Positions 15,640-22,605 of a stretch of DNA of 34,290 bases are shown here, one piece after another. Below the pieces are notes generated by a model, which was not told the DNA's origin, ran no database searches, and saw only the letters and a list, made by a program, of their open reading frames with translations. The stretch is from NCBI GenBank assembly GCA_013215055.1, contig JABSRQ010000048.1, forward strand, positions 1 through 34,290, in the 5' to 3' direction. Position 1 is the stretch's first letter. Every line of letters begins with the position of its first letter. This DNA comes from Pseudomonadales bacterium (GTDB lineage: Bacteria; Pseudomonadota; Gammaproteobacteria; Pseudomonadales; DT-91). The translations under genes and the position numbers were made by a program.

Positions 15640-16012
15640 CTAAATGTTGTCATATTGAAATGAAATACTGTGAAGTTGTTCAAATGGAATGTTTTTTAAG
15701 TTTCGATAATCAGAGTTTTGTAATTTATTAGCTAAAAGTGACTGTAATTTATCTGAGTTTAAGTCAGCCCCTAAGATTTTCATAAAATTTGAAAACAACA
15801 TTTCCTTTGAGGGCTGGATCTTTCCTTAATGCTCGCTCATAAATACGGTATAAGGAAGCTTTTAGTATTATGAGGGAATCTTCGATGCAAGTAGTTGACT
15901 CTTTTTCATTGAACGTTTCGTTCAAGCAGCTGGAAGCAGGACTAGCATCAGAATAATTTCTACTTATAATAGTTCTTTGTTGAGCTATAGAAAAACTCCA
16001 ACCCAGTTTTAA
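15640..16012 (-). pseudogene. Possible remnant of an AgmX/PglI-like protein, frameshifted
   Basis: No intact gene lies between 15577 and 16152, but the minus strand shows coding-like remains. From 16012 down to about 15769 a frame with no start codon reads ...ILKASLYRIYERALRKDPALKGNVVFKF before a TGA. RALRKDPALKGNVVFKF is the style of the C-terminal domain of AgmX/PglI and TonB-like proteins. From 15783 to the TAG at 15640-15642 a second frame reads MKILGADLNSDKLQSLLANKL...QYDNI. A single frame change around 15780 would join them. I infer a decayed cassette gene; the family link is tentative. The strip 15577-15639 holds short palindromes (GTGGCTAAGCCAC, CTAGCGCTAG) that may be attC debris. 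Confidence 0.45.
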
Positions 16013-16152
16013 TTATTCTTTTTTGATCGATATTCAAATAAACCATCGAATTCTGCGTGAATACTGACTCAATGTTGGGTTGAAAAAATCATGTCATGCA
16101 CACAGCGTACGCTACTCCATGTGCCTTTTAGTTTTTCTACAGCCTCAACGCC

Positions 16153-16815
16153 TCAAACAGAGGCTCCAACTCTGCTTTCGTCCTGCTGACTTGACGGGCT
16201 ATGCGATTTTTTAATAATAAGTAATCCAGGGATCTTGTCGTGAAGAGCCTGTTTTTTATCGGTCCATCCAGCCATCATGAATCCAATGAACATGATTATT
16301 GCTGATAGTATTTTAAAAAGGTTTCTAGCTGTACATTGAAATATATTGGGTCTTCCGCCGTCCACAGTGACGACTTGAAGGCCCATTATTTTTTTACCTA
16401 AACTAGCTTGCCATACAGAAGCTTCTAAGAGTATCCAATAGATAAAAATAACGTAAAACTCGATGTCACTTGATGTTGTTTTTTCAATGCTCATTTTTGT
16501 CACTGAATCTATCAGATTTCTAGACGTGGTCTTTTCACCTTCGTCATCGACTGATTCGCTGATCTGATAAAAATTTGTCCATAGCCCTAGAACATCATCT
16601 TTCTCAATGGAGATATTTTTATCATTACTGTCAGATATTGTTGTAGTGGTAGTAAAAACACCGAATGGTACCTCTACTAGAATTAAGTTAGGTGAAATTA
16701 ACCCTATGAATAATGCAAAGGGGAAAACGATAAATGAGACTACAATGACGTCAATGATAAGGGCTATAAATCGATTCCAAAAGCCCGCAAAATCCTTTCT
16801 TTTATAATCGATCAT
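16153..16815 (-). CDS. RDD-family membrane protein
   Basis: The start at 16815 (MIDYKRKDF) is favoured because AAAGGA sits at usable distance, whereas the ATG at 16824 directly follows that site. The 220-aa product is an RDD protein: FAGFWNRFIALIIDVIVVSF (first span with the R...D motif), two more spans, the hallmark ASLGKKIMGLQVVTVDGGRP, and a last span. A large insert between spans 1 and 2 (about residues 48-115; acidic, Thr/Ser-rich) is unusual. RDD proteins are thought to act in transport, and some carry Na+/H+ antiport activity; specificity is unknown. It is the first of three RDD genes in this array. Confidence 0.85.
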   Translation of the reverse strand: MIDYKRKDFAGFWNRFIALIIDVIVVSFIVFPFALFIGLISPNLILVEVPFGVFTTTTTISDSNDKNISIEKDDVLGLWTNFYQISESVDDEGEKTTSRNLIDSVTKMSIEKTTSSDIEFYVIFIYWILLEASVWQASLGKKIMGLQVVTVDGGRPNIFQCTARNLFKILSAIIMFIGFMMAGWTDKKQALHDKIPGLLIIKKSHSPSSQQDESRVGASV

Positions 16816-16836
16816 ATTTCCCATTCCTTTTTAATT

Positions 16837-16943
16837 CGAATAACGCATGCCGCACAGGCTGGCAATGTAGTGGGGCGATAATACAAAAATCGCGCTGATT
16901 TTAAGTCCAGCAGCTTGCTGCGATTGTGCAGGCACTTATTAAA
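16837..16943 (-). repeat. Long attC site
   Basis: On the minus strand it opens with AATAAGTGCCTGCACAATCG and closes with TGCCAGCCTGTGCGGCATGCGTTATTCG. TGCCTGCACA and TGTGCGGCA pair as the outer arms. An inner GCAGCAAGCTGCTG hairpin occupies the loop. The right box lacks a clear AAC; the left has GCGTTATT. At about 105 bp it has the size of long chromosomal attC sites. It separates the glycosyltransferase from the RDD gene. Confidence 0.62.
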
Positions 16944-17082
16944 CTTTATCAACTAGCGTGAACGCAATAATTGTGATTGTTATATTTAAATTGATGACAG
17001 ATGATCAAGACTATCCACCCAATTCAAAGCATTCATTTTAGCGCTTCAAGATTTTATTTTCATGCAATATCTATCAAGCCCA

Positions 17083-18465
17083 TTACGATTGATTTTTGAT
17101 AGGCCATGGATAGGAGAATGACGTTGCCATCTTGTCGATAAAGCTAATGGCATTCGCCAGCCCATCTTCCGACTGCACCTGCACACTAATAGCCTGTGCA
17201 GCAGCACTGATTGCGGGGTCTGTTGTTACCTCCGCTATGCCCGCTGCTATGCTGTCAGCCGACAACTTCGGTGAGCCCACCATGCCCAGATACCTGCCAA
17301 TACCCTTAGCCTGTACTAACGAGCCATGAAACGGTTGATCACCCTGCATAGCGCAAACGATTGTTGGGCAGCCTGCACGAATACCCGCGGCAAGGGTGCC
17401 TGCACCGCCGTGGTGTACCACAGCCGCACATTGCGGGAACAACCAATCGTGCGGACACGAATCAATTTCGAAGACGTTCTCCTCAGCCCACGCGTGAAGG
17501 CGCTTACCCTCATCTGTTGATGTATCAAGCGCTGCACGCGTAAGTCCAGCCCAACCGCCTAACAGCACGCCCTTAACGCCGGCGAGCTGCAAGCTTTTAA
17601 TCGCCAAGGTTGAGAGCATGGTACAAAACTCAGGGTTGCCCTTCATGCTACCAAAACCTATGTAGACGGGCCTGTGTCTGAGGAAGTCGACCAGTTCAGC
17701 TGCGGGTGTGTAATCGTTGCTGGTAGATAGAAACCACCAGCCGCTCATAAGCTTCTGAGCGGGCCAGTCCGCAGGCTGAGGGCACAAACTGGGGGAGACC
17801 GCGCAGATTTGTGGCAGATCGTGTGGCCATACCTCAAAGCGTGATCCATCTGTGTAGGTGGCCAATGGCAGCCCACAAATCTCGCGCATCATGTCGAACT
17901 TGGGTTTAATGGTCTTCGGGTAAGCCAGCGCCTTTAATCTGTACAGGCTGCGGTTAAGAAATTGAGGCACCTTGCCCACCTCCATGGTGAACAGTGCCAG
18001 CTCAGAGGTAGGGTGATTAACCTGCAAATCAAAGGTGACCACAGGAATCTCCAGTGCCTCGGCAATGCTCATATAGGGGCCGTAAAAGAGGTTTGGCACA
18101 AGCAGCATATCGGGTTTAAAGTTCTGCGCCGCTGCCAACGCGCTGATCATATCTGCTTTTTGCATGGCCACGTAGTCAGGGCTGTTGAGGTAGACCTTGG
18201 CAAATTTGGCCAGCTTAATAAAACCACCAATAGAGCGGTCCGAAAGATCGGCCTGCCCAAACATCTGTTCCACAAACTCGGCGACATTCTCTTTGGCAAT
18301 CAAACAATCAATGCCATTGTCCAGTAGCAGATCGGTTGCAGGAGGCGTGGCAAATACTAGCACTTCTCGGCCCGCCTCTTTTAGGCTCAGCGCCAGCGAT
18401 GTAACAGGTTGCAAATCGCCTCGGCTACCCCAGGCTGCAATCATAATGCGTTTCGGTGCTGTCAT
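17083..18465 (-). CDS. GT1-family glycosyltransferase (UDP-glucosyltransferase/sterol-glucosyltransferase-like)
   Basis: I place the start at the ATG at 18465 (MTAPKRIMIAAWGSRGDLQP), giving 460 aa; the frame is open for 21 more codons but the added residues are atypical. The protein has a GT-B fold. The N-terminal acceptor domain starts with the SRGDLQPVTSLALSL signature of the YjiC/sterol-glucosyltransferase group. The C-terminal donor domain has VYIGFGSM, a DSCPHDWLFPQCAAVVHHGGAGTLAAGIRAGCPTIV segment (the HHGGAGT nucleotide-sugar motif) and MQGDQPFHGSLVQAKGIG. It transfers a sugar to a lipid or other small hydrophobic acceptor in the cytoplasm; the acceptor is unknown. Its GC content is visibly higher than that of many neighbours, suggesting a separate source. 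The gap 16944-17082 shows nothing else. Confidence 0.87.
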   Translation of the reverse strand: MTAPKRIMIAAWGSRGDLQPVTSLALSLKEAGREVLVFATPPATDLLLDNGIDCLIAKENVAEFVEQMFGQADLSDRSIGGFIKLAKFAKVYLNSPDYVAMQKADMISALAAAQNFKPDMLLVPNLFYGPYMSIAEALEIPVVTFDLQVNHPTSELALFTMEVGKVPQFLNRSLYRLKALAYPKTIKPKFDMMREICGLPLATYTDGSRFEVWPHDLPQICAVSPSLCPQPADWPAQKLMSGWWFLSTSNDYTPAAELVDFLRHRPVYIGFGSMKGNPEFCTMLSTLAIKSLQLAGVKGVLLGGWAGLTRAALDTSTDEGKRLHAWAEENVFEIDSCPHDWLFPQCAAVVHHGGAGTLAAGIRAGCPTIVCAMQGDQPFHGSLVQAKGIGRYLGMVGSPKLSADSIAAGIAEVTTDPAISAAAQAISVQVQSEDGLANAISFIDKMATSFSYPWPIKNQS

Positions 18466-18592
18466 TGGGTTATTCCACTTGGCGGGTTGCTTCTTAACCC
18501 GTGCAATTTTAAAACCGCAGCGCTGCAAAGACTCTTTGGAACTACGTTTGCTAATAATTTTTAGTGTTGCTGATGGTACACACTTTTCTTAT

Positions 18593-18646
18593 ATATAACG
18601 CCATTAGAAACAGCCGCGGCTTTTGAACAAAGGCGTGACAGTTTTG
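18593..18646 (-). repeat. attC site
   Basis: Minus-strand reading: CCAAAACTGTCACGCCTTTG at the right, a palindromic AGCCGCGGCT in the middle, and TAATGGCGTTATAT at the left. CGCC and GGCG pair. The left box GGCGTTATAT is a good R'. It lies between the glycosyltransferase start and the oppositely oriented DinJ/YafQ operon, marking the left end of the toxin-antitoxin cassette. Confidence 0.6.
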
Positions 18647-18732
18647 GCGGTCTGATTGGCTAGCCTTGCTGTATGCATATTGCTATGCTTTGTATTACAT
18701 TGTAAAACATTACTTGTTATCTGGTGACTATT

Positions 18733-19017
18733 ATGAAAAATGAAATGCTAAGCACCCGAATAGACCACGATACCAAGTTGGCATTTACTAGCGTATGTAA
18801 AGATATGGGATTAAGTACTTCCCAAGCGATAAAGCTATTTGCCAAAGCTGTGATTAATTATGGCGGCATTCCTTTTGAGGTTAAAGCCAAAACCCCCAAT
18901 ACGATAACTGCTGCAGCCATTACCGAGCTTGAATCTGGGCAAGGTCATTCAGCTCAAAATATTGAAGAATTATTCAATGACGTAACTATCGCTAAGCTTA
19001 ATGATGCTGAAGCTTGA
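18733..19017 (+). CDS. dinJ: RelB/DinJ-family antitoxin
   Basis: The start is the ATG at 18733 (MKNEMLSTRIDHDTK); a GTG nine bases earlier is possible. The 94-aa protein has the ribbon-helix-helix opening typical of DinJ (MLSTRIDHDTKLAFTSVCKDMGLSTSQAIKLFAKAVI) and an acidic C-terminal tail (ELESGQGHSAQNIEELFNDV) that would wrap the toxin. It represses its own operon and neutralises the YafQ toxin encoded next, with which it overlaps by 14 bases. The pair reads on the plus strand, against the array, with its own upstream region (about 18650-18730, AT-rich). Confidence 0.88.
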   Translation: MKNEMLSTRIDHDTKLAFTSVCKDMGLSTSQAIKLFAKAVINYGGIPFEVKAKTPNTITAAAITELESGQGHSAQNIEELFNDVTIAKLNDAEA

Positions 19018-19276
19018 ATATTCCTCGCAATTCAAAAAAGACTTTAATAAAATAGCGAAACTGCCTATACCTGATGTCATTGAAGTTGCTCATGTGATAA
19101 AACAATTGCAACTTGGCGAGGCATTACCTGAAAAATATGTCGATCACCTATTATCTGGAAACTGGAAATATTATCGTGATTGCCATGTTAAGCCAGATTT
19201 AGTCTTAATTTACAAAGTTGAATCAGACGCTTTACGAATGGCTAGAATTGGAAGCCATAGCGAGTTATTTCGCTAG
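19004..19276 (+). CDS. yafQ: YafQ-family mRNA interferase toxin
   Basis: Starting at the second of two adjacent ATGs, this is a 90-aa RelE-fold toxin. The YafQ signature is clear: EYSSQFKKDFNKIAKL at the start, DHLLSGNWKYYRDCHVKPDLVLIY in the middle, and RIGSHSELF at the end. The catalytic residues of E. coli YafQ (His50, His63, Asp67, Trp68, His87) correspond to His48, His61, Asp65, Leu66 and His85. Only the tryptophan is replaced, by leucine. YafQ cuts mRNA in the ribosomal A site during translation. It is intact and overlaps its antitoxin. The next gene to the right is convergent, ending 22 bp away. Confidence 0.92.
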   Translation: MLKLEYSSQFKKDFNKIAKLPIPDVIEVAHVIKQLQLGEALPEKYVDHLLSGNWKYYRDCHVKPDLVLIYKVESDALRMARIGSHSELFR

Positions 19277-19298
19277 CATGTAAAGCACCATACAGCTG

Positions 19299-19595
19299 CT
19301 ACTGCCTGCGTTTGTTAACACACTCTATGTACGTGACACTTTCTTTTAAATAATGAAGCCGAAGCGCTGCTGCCATATGGAACTCAGCTCCCATGCCTGA
19401 AGCCCCCATGCTCTTTCTAGCATTCAGCTCAGCCTCTGTGTACGTGGCTTTAATATTCATCATTGCAGCAAGTATCTCATCCGGTCTATAAGCATCTAGA
19501 AGGCCATCTAAAGATGAAATTACTTTCGTCGGCAGCCCATCAGTTTTCACTAACTGGATGGACATTATTTTATCTAAATCTTCAATAATACTCAT
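19299..19595 (-). CDS. Small helical cytoplasmic protein, unknown function
   Basis: This 98-aa protein is predominantly helical: SIIEDLDKIMSIQLV, SSLDGLLDAYRPDEILAAMMNIKATYTEAELNARKSMG, and AEFHMAAALRLHYLKESVTYIECVNKRR. No signal peptide, membrane span or recognised domain is present. The stop overlaps a box reading GTGTTAACAAACGC on the minus strand, a good R'' for an attC whose other half lies toward the convergent YafQ gene but is not clear. It is a probable cassette gene with an unknown role. Confidence 0.6.
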   Translation of the reverse strand: MSIIEDLDKIMSIQLVKTDGLPTKVISSLDGLLDAYRPDEILAAMMNIKATYTEAELNARKSMGASGMGAEFHMAAALRLHYLKESVTYIECVNKRRQ

Positions 19596-19614
19596 ATGCT
19601 CAAATGTCGCGAAA

Positions 19615-19679
19615 GTGTGTTACGTCAAGCTCAATTAGATAGGGGGAATCTTATGCCCTATTGTAAGCGCTTGTTAAAT
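19615..19679 (-). repeat. attC site
   Basis: This 65-bp element has a good R'' (ATTTAACAAGCGC, at 19668-19680) on the minus strand, arms ATAGGG and CCCTAT around the centre, and a left end TTGACGTAACAC that looks like a mutated GGCGTTACAC. It separates the YwqK-like gene from the 98-aa gene. Confidence 0.6.
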
Positions 19680-19732
19680 GCAGGGTGACGAAAGCCATAT
19701 TCTGAAATAAATAGTAGTTATCTTATACGTGA

Positions 19733-20215
19733 TTATTGTAACTTTCCTTTGCTATACAACCAAGTTCCAATAAGGGCACCTTCTTTATCGTATTCGTAAG
19801 ATGCGCCGTGTCTTTTACCATCTTGATAAGTATATTGGTATTTTAGCTCTCCACTGTCATGGAACCCCTTTCCATCGATTAACAGGTCATTTTTGTATAG
19901 GTAATCTGCTTTGTGATTTCCACTCTCATAAAGCTCCTTGGTAACCCCATCTCGCTTGCCCTCTACATACGTATAGACATAGCGAAGTGCTCCAGAAGAG
20001 TAATAGCCTTCTGATGTCTTCGAGTTAACTTTCCTAACGCTATCACTTATATTTGTGGGTTTATGCTCAATAATTTCTAGAACTTTATATTTCAATAAAT
20101 CAACAGAGGTGTTGATATATTCAACCTCTCCAGTTTCAAAATTTAATACTTTGTAAGTGGTACAATATCCGATGGCCGGAATCGATAGAATGAGGATTAG
20201 AAATATCTTTATCAC
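19733..20215 (-). CDS. Secreted MORN-variant (YwqK-like) repeat protein
   Basis: This 160-aa protein begins with a signal peptide (MIKIFLILILSIPAIGYC). It carries tandem MORN-variant repeats of the YwqK type: EGYYSSGALRYVYTYVEGKRDGVTKELYESGNHKADYLYKN, GKGFHDSGELKYQYTYQDGKRHGASYEYDKEGALIGTWLYSKGKL. Each repeat has the form G...Y.SG.L.....Y..GK..G. Such beta-hairpin repeat proteins are common in toxin-antitoxin-like or periplasmic contexts; the molecular role is unknown. The start is GTG at 20215. It lies between two attC-like elements and is a likely one-gene cassette. Confidence 0.75.
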   Translation of the reverse strand: MIKIFLILILSIPAIGYCTTYKVLNFETGEVEYINTSVDLLKYKVLEIIEHKPTNISDSVRKVNSKTSEGYYSSGALRYVYTYVEGKRDGVTKELYESGNHKADYLYKNDLLIDGKGFHDSGELKYQYTYQDGKRHGASYEYDKEGALIGTWLYSKGKLQ

Positions 20216-20244
20216 TTGTTAGCTTCTATTTAGATTGATTGAAT

Positions 20245-20309
20245 GCATTAAACACCGGCCACACAGTGGGGCAGGGTGCAGGCCCTTGCCATGTAATTAC
20301 ATGTTAACT
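20245..20309 (-). repeat. attC site (GTGTGGCCGG subgroup)
   Basis: On the minus strand it starts with AAGTTAACATG, whose GTTAAC (20303-20308) overlaps the stop codon region of the preceding gene. It continues through GGCAAGGGCCTGCACCC and ends CACTGTGTGGCCGGTGTTTAATG. The end segment is shared with elements at 20653 and 22141, suggesting a common site family. R' has GTT but is worn. Confidence 0.55.
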
Positions 20310-20632
20310 TCAAGGTTATAAAACTTTCCATTAACATCGATTAATTGACACGGGTAGTCCTTTTCATAGTTCTTATTGTCAGCTCGACAAGCAATCAAAG
20401 CACTACTCTTGGCATACTCAACGGATGTTCTATTTGAGCGCCAATTCCAAACGCCACTCTCAGACTGGGCGAAAGCTTTATTATCAGTAGCATCGCTGTA
20501 TTTAGTCAGATATGAAGTAAGTGCTTTTTTGCTGATGATAGATTCAATGCCTACCTTTTCTTCTTCTGCGCCAAGTGTATTTGAGCACAAAACAGATAAA
20601 GCGGTGGCTAAGATAATATTTGATGATTTCAT
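20297..20632 (-). CDS. Small secreted protein, unknown function
   Basis: The start at 20632 follows AGGGAAGTT directly. A longer frame to 20671 begins inside the upstream attC and is not credible. The 111-aa protein has a signal peptide (MKSSNIILATALSVLCSNTLGA). The mature domain contains YLTKYSDATDNKAFAQS, SVEYAKSSALIACRADNKNYEKDYPCQLIDVNGKFY and two cysteines that probably pair. The C-terminal pattern (Ala-Lys-x-x-Ala-Leu-x-x-Cys...Pro-Cys-x-Leu-x-x-x-x-Gly) resembles short periplasmic proteins that carry one such unit, but I assign no family. It is a one-gene cassette by position. Confidence 0.65.
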   Translation of the reverse strand: MKSSNIILATALSVLCSNTLGAEEEKVGIESIISKKALTSYLTKYSDATDNKAFAQSESGVWNWRSNRTSVEYAKSSALIACRADNKNYEKDYPCQLIDVNGKFYNLEVNM

Positions 20633-20652
20633 AACTTCCCTATTTGAATTTC

Positions 20653-20701
20653 CACAAAACGCCGGCAACACAGTGGAGCACGTGCTTGCCCTTATTCAAT
20701 G
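20653..20701 (-). repeat. Degenerate attC-like site (GTGTTGCCGGCG subgroup)
   Basis: The minus strand reads GCAAGCACGTGCTCCACTGTGTTGCCGGCGTTTTGTGG. GCAAGCACGTGC gives a small palindrome, and CACTGTGTTGCC matches the site at 22141. The left box GCGTTTTGT keeps GTT; the right box has no AAC. It lies between the SDR stop and the next gene's start. Confidence 0.45.
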
Positions 20702-21643
20702 CTACATTGCTTCAATCTTGCCATTATATGGTTTAATTAAATGCTCACTGAGCTCCCATAGTCTATTGGCTACAGCACTATTCCTGGTTTCAGAGGAGCT
20801 TATACCCGGTCGACAATCGGAAAAATACCCTGAAGCAATATCGCTAGAATTCTCATGAATTGCGCACATTACAGCGGTAGCGGCCCCTTGGTTTGGACTT
20901 TTAGTTAATGGACTAAAGATCTTAAACATTATTCTGCCAAATAACGATTCTCGAGCAAGAGCTGTCGTTACCATATTGCCAGGATGAACAGCGCAAGCTG
21001 TTAGGCCCAGATGACCATAACGCCTCTGGAATTCAAAAGCCGTTAAAACGTTACATAACTTTGCTTGGCTATACGCTTTCAAAGCTGAAAGCATATTTTT
21101 CTTTACAGGGTTGATCAAATTACCGAAGTCTAGCTTTTGAGGAAATTTATGAGAGTCACTTGAGAGCATCACAATCCTAGGTGCTCCCGATGCAAGTAAT
21201 TTAGGCATCAAAAGTTTAGTTAATAAAAAATGTCCTGTATGACATACACCAACGGTAAGTTCAAAACCCTGCTCTGTTTCCATATATCTTGATGACATAG
21301 ATCCAGCATTACAAATCAATATATCTATCCTTGGTATGTCGTCTTGTTGCAATAAGGCTTCACAAAGCAAAGCTACACTTGGCAATGATCCCAAATCCAG
21401 CTTCACCAATTCAATTTTCGCCTCGGGGGCGCATCTAAGGATTTGTGCGACGGACTCTCGCCCTGTAATTTCATTACGACAAGCCAGAATAACCCTAGCC
21501 CCAGCACTTGCTAAAGCACGTGCTGTTTCAAACCCCATGCCACTATTTGCTCCTGTTACAAGAGCAATTTTGTCACCTAGGTCCCTGCCATCCACGACAT
21601 CGTCTGCGGTTGATTTTCTGTCAAAATTCCATTTTATATCCAT
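20702..21643 (-). CDS. Short-chain dehydrogenase/reductase (retinol-dehydrogenase/WWOX-like)
   Basis: This 313-aa protein is a classical SDR. The cofactor motif TGANSGMG is at 30-37, the downstream LDLGSL near 83-88, the structural NAG at 112-114, a serine at 161-162 (MLSSDSHK), and the catalytic Tyr191 and Lys195 in YSQAK. The segment AVHPGNMVTTAL follows, as in retinol dehydrogenase-like and WW-domain oxidoreductase-like enzymes. It probably reduces or oxidises a lipophilic alcohol or ketone with NADP(H); the substrate is unknown. The length is normal and nothing is missing. It lies between attC-like elements as a single-gene unit. Confidence 0.88.
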   Translation of the reverse strand: MDIKWNFDRKSTADDVVDGRDLGDKIALVTGANSGMGFETARALASAGARVILACRNEITGRESVAQILRCAPEAKIELVKLDLGSLPSVALLCEALLQQDDIPRIDILICNAGSMSSRYMETEQGFELTVGVCHTGHFLLTKLLMPKLLASGAPRIVMLSSDSHKFPQKLDFGNLINPVKKNMLSALKAYSQAKLCNVLTAFEFQRRYGHLGLTACAVHPGNMVTTALARESLFGRIMFKIFSPLTKSPNQGAATAVMCAIHENSSDIASGYFSDCRPGISSSETRNSAVANRLWELSEHLIKPYNGKIEAM

Positions 21644-21661
21644 TCGTTCCTTCTTATAAAT

Positions 21662-21717
21662 TGAAATACCTTGTTGGGGTTAAGCTTACCCAGGATATTG
21701 CACTGCCTTGTTATTTT
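21662..21717 (-). repeat. Degenerate attC-like site
   Basis: The right box AAATAACAAGGCAGTG (overlapping the stop of the C39-like gene) is a good R''. The centre holds GGGTAAGCTTAACCC, a strong inner palindrome, and a 10-base AAGCTTACCC word is shared with the site at 23551-23645. The left end (AACAAGGTATTTCA) has lost the GTT triplet. It has probably decayed beyond function. Confidence 0.45.
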
Positions 21718-22124
21718 TTGGCCACTTCGATATACCACTTTGGCTCCATAACATCAAAGTCTAGGCGCTTATTTTCGTCTAGATATGATGCTGAATCGAA
21801 AACAACAGGACTGCCGTTAATACGTTTGAATACAACCCAATGCCAGAAAGCAACACCATCTTCTTCATGATACTTTATAGATAAAAGAGCCAAATCTGGA
21901 AGATTATCCCATGATATAAATGGCAGCTCTTTGCTCGAAGTTTCTACATTATACTCAGTCAGTAATTCCCTTACATATCCCGTATCAGAATATAAGGCCT
22001 TATCTTCTGCAAAGATGCCGATTGAATTCGCTTTTTTCTTAACATCTGCATAGGTGGAATTAACAATATTTGCTACAGAGGCAATCCCACAGCCCGTCTT
22101 TTCTTCTTGAATTACTACGTTCAC
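21711..22124 (-). CDS. C39-like papain-fold protein
   Basis: I place the start at GTG 22124, with GGAGG four bases upstream; the frame continues to 22157 but that part lies in the attC. The 137-aa protein has a C39-type Cys-His-Asp arrangement: Cys12 in QEEKTGCGIASVA, His95 in AFWHWVVFK and Asp110 in VVFDSA. Middle segments (GIFAEDKALYSDTGYVRELL, SWDNLPDLALLSIKYH) match a family of short stand-alone C39-like proteins. Related domains cleave double-glycine leader peptides in ABC exporters, but no transporter is here. The stand-alone role is unknown and may be cytoplasmic peptide processing. Confidence 0.8.
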   Translation of the reverse strand: MNVVIQEEKTGCGIASVANIVNSTYADVKKKANSIGIFAEDKALYSDTGYVRELLTEYNVETSSKELPFISWDNLPDLALLSIKYHEEDGVAFWHWVVFKRINGSPVVFDSASYLDENKRLDFDVMEPKWYIEVAKK

Positions 22125-22140
22125 GATCCCTCCAGAAAAA

Positions 22141-22200
22141 CATAACGCTGGCAACACAGTGGAGCAGCTTGCTATGTGCTTGAACTGTACTCACGCTGAA
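22141..22200 (-). repeat. attC-like site (GTGTTGCCAGCG subgroup)
   Basis: The minus-strand left end CACTGTGTTGCCAGCGTTATG contains a good R' (GCGTTATG, 22141-22148). GCACATAG pairs with CTGTGTTGC. The right boundary is unclear because the ancestral 3' end of the ABM gene (stop at 22172-22174) runs into it. The left end closely resembles the element at 20653. Confidence 0.5.
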
Positions 22201-22464
22201 CTTCAACTATTTGTACACTATATGATTTATACCACTTAGAACGGCCAACTCTTGAACCGCCAAGTGTTCGCTGTTTTGCTTCCATTCTCTAATCTGTGAT
22301 TCACTATCCCAGTAAGATATGGCTATTTCGTTATTACCTTCTGTACAGGCAGTAAACTCTTTACAGCCGTACTCGCTAATAGCTAGGTCTCTCATTCTTT
22401 GAGCCATTGATGAATACTCTTCATCAAGCTCATTTATCTCTGCTCTGAATATTACTGCGAACAT
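22172..22464 (-). pseudogene. ABM-domain monooxygenase-like gene with C-terminal frameshift
   Basis: The first 72 residues (MFAVIFRAEINELDEEYSSMAQRMRDLAISEYGCKEFTACTEGNNEIAISYWDS...) are a typical antibiotic-biosynthesis-monooxygenase-like (ABM) protein. After EHLAVQEL the reading frame goes to ...AVLSGINHIVYK and stops at 22207. In the next frame the expected family ending follows: SKWYKSYSVQIVEVQREY, ending at TAG 22172-22174. One base missing near 22243-22246 (GG-CC context) explains it exactly. The shortened product would lack the last beta strand of the ferredoxin-like dimer. Either the gene is recently broken or the base was lost in sequencing. An AGGGAG site precedes the ATG. Confidence 0.8.
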
Positions 22465-22605
22465 TCACGAAACTCCCTGAGGTATATAAAAGGTTATTGT
22501 GTGCAGGCTATTAAAATTGAATTGATTCCTTAATTCGACTGACATTAACTTACAGTGGCCTGGTTTAGTATTGCTGCCATACCAAACAGTACAAGTAGGC
22601 TCACT

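Noticed and set aside
16153..16200. GAGGCGTTGAGG just after the first RDD stop, resembling an R' box
   Set aside because: It would place a whole attC inside the RDD coding region; no partner R'' or arms are visible.
17962..18598. Plus-strand frames of 121 and 133 aa opposite the glycosyltransferase
   Set aside because: Antisense shadows of a GC-richer coding sequence; no family features.
20376..20858. 160-aa plus-strand frame spanning two minus-strand genes
   Set aside because: It crosses an attC-like separator and reads antisense to a signal-peptide protein and the SDR.
21336..21870. Plus-strand frames of 107 and 120 aa over the SDR start region
   Set aside because: Antisense to conserved SDR cofactor motifs and to the C39-like gene.
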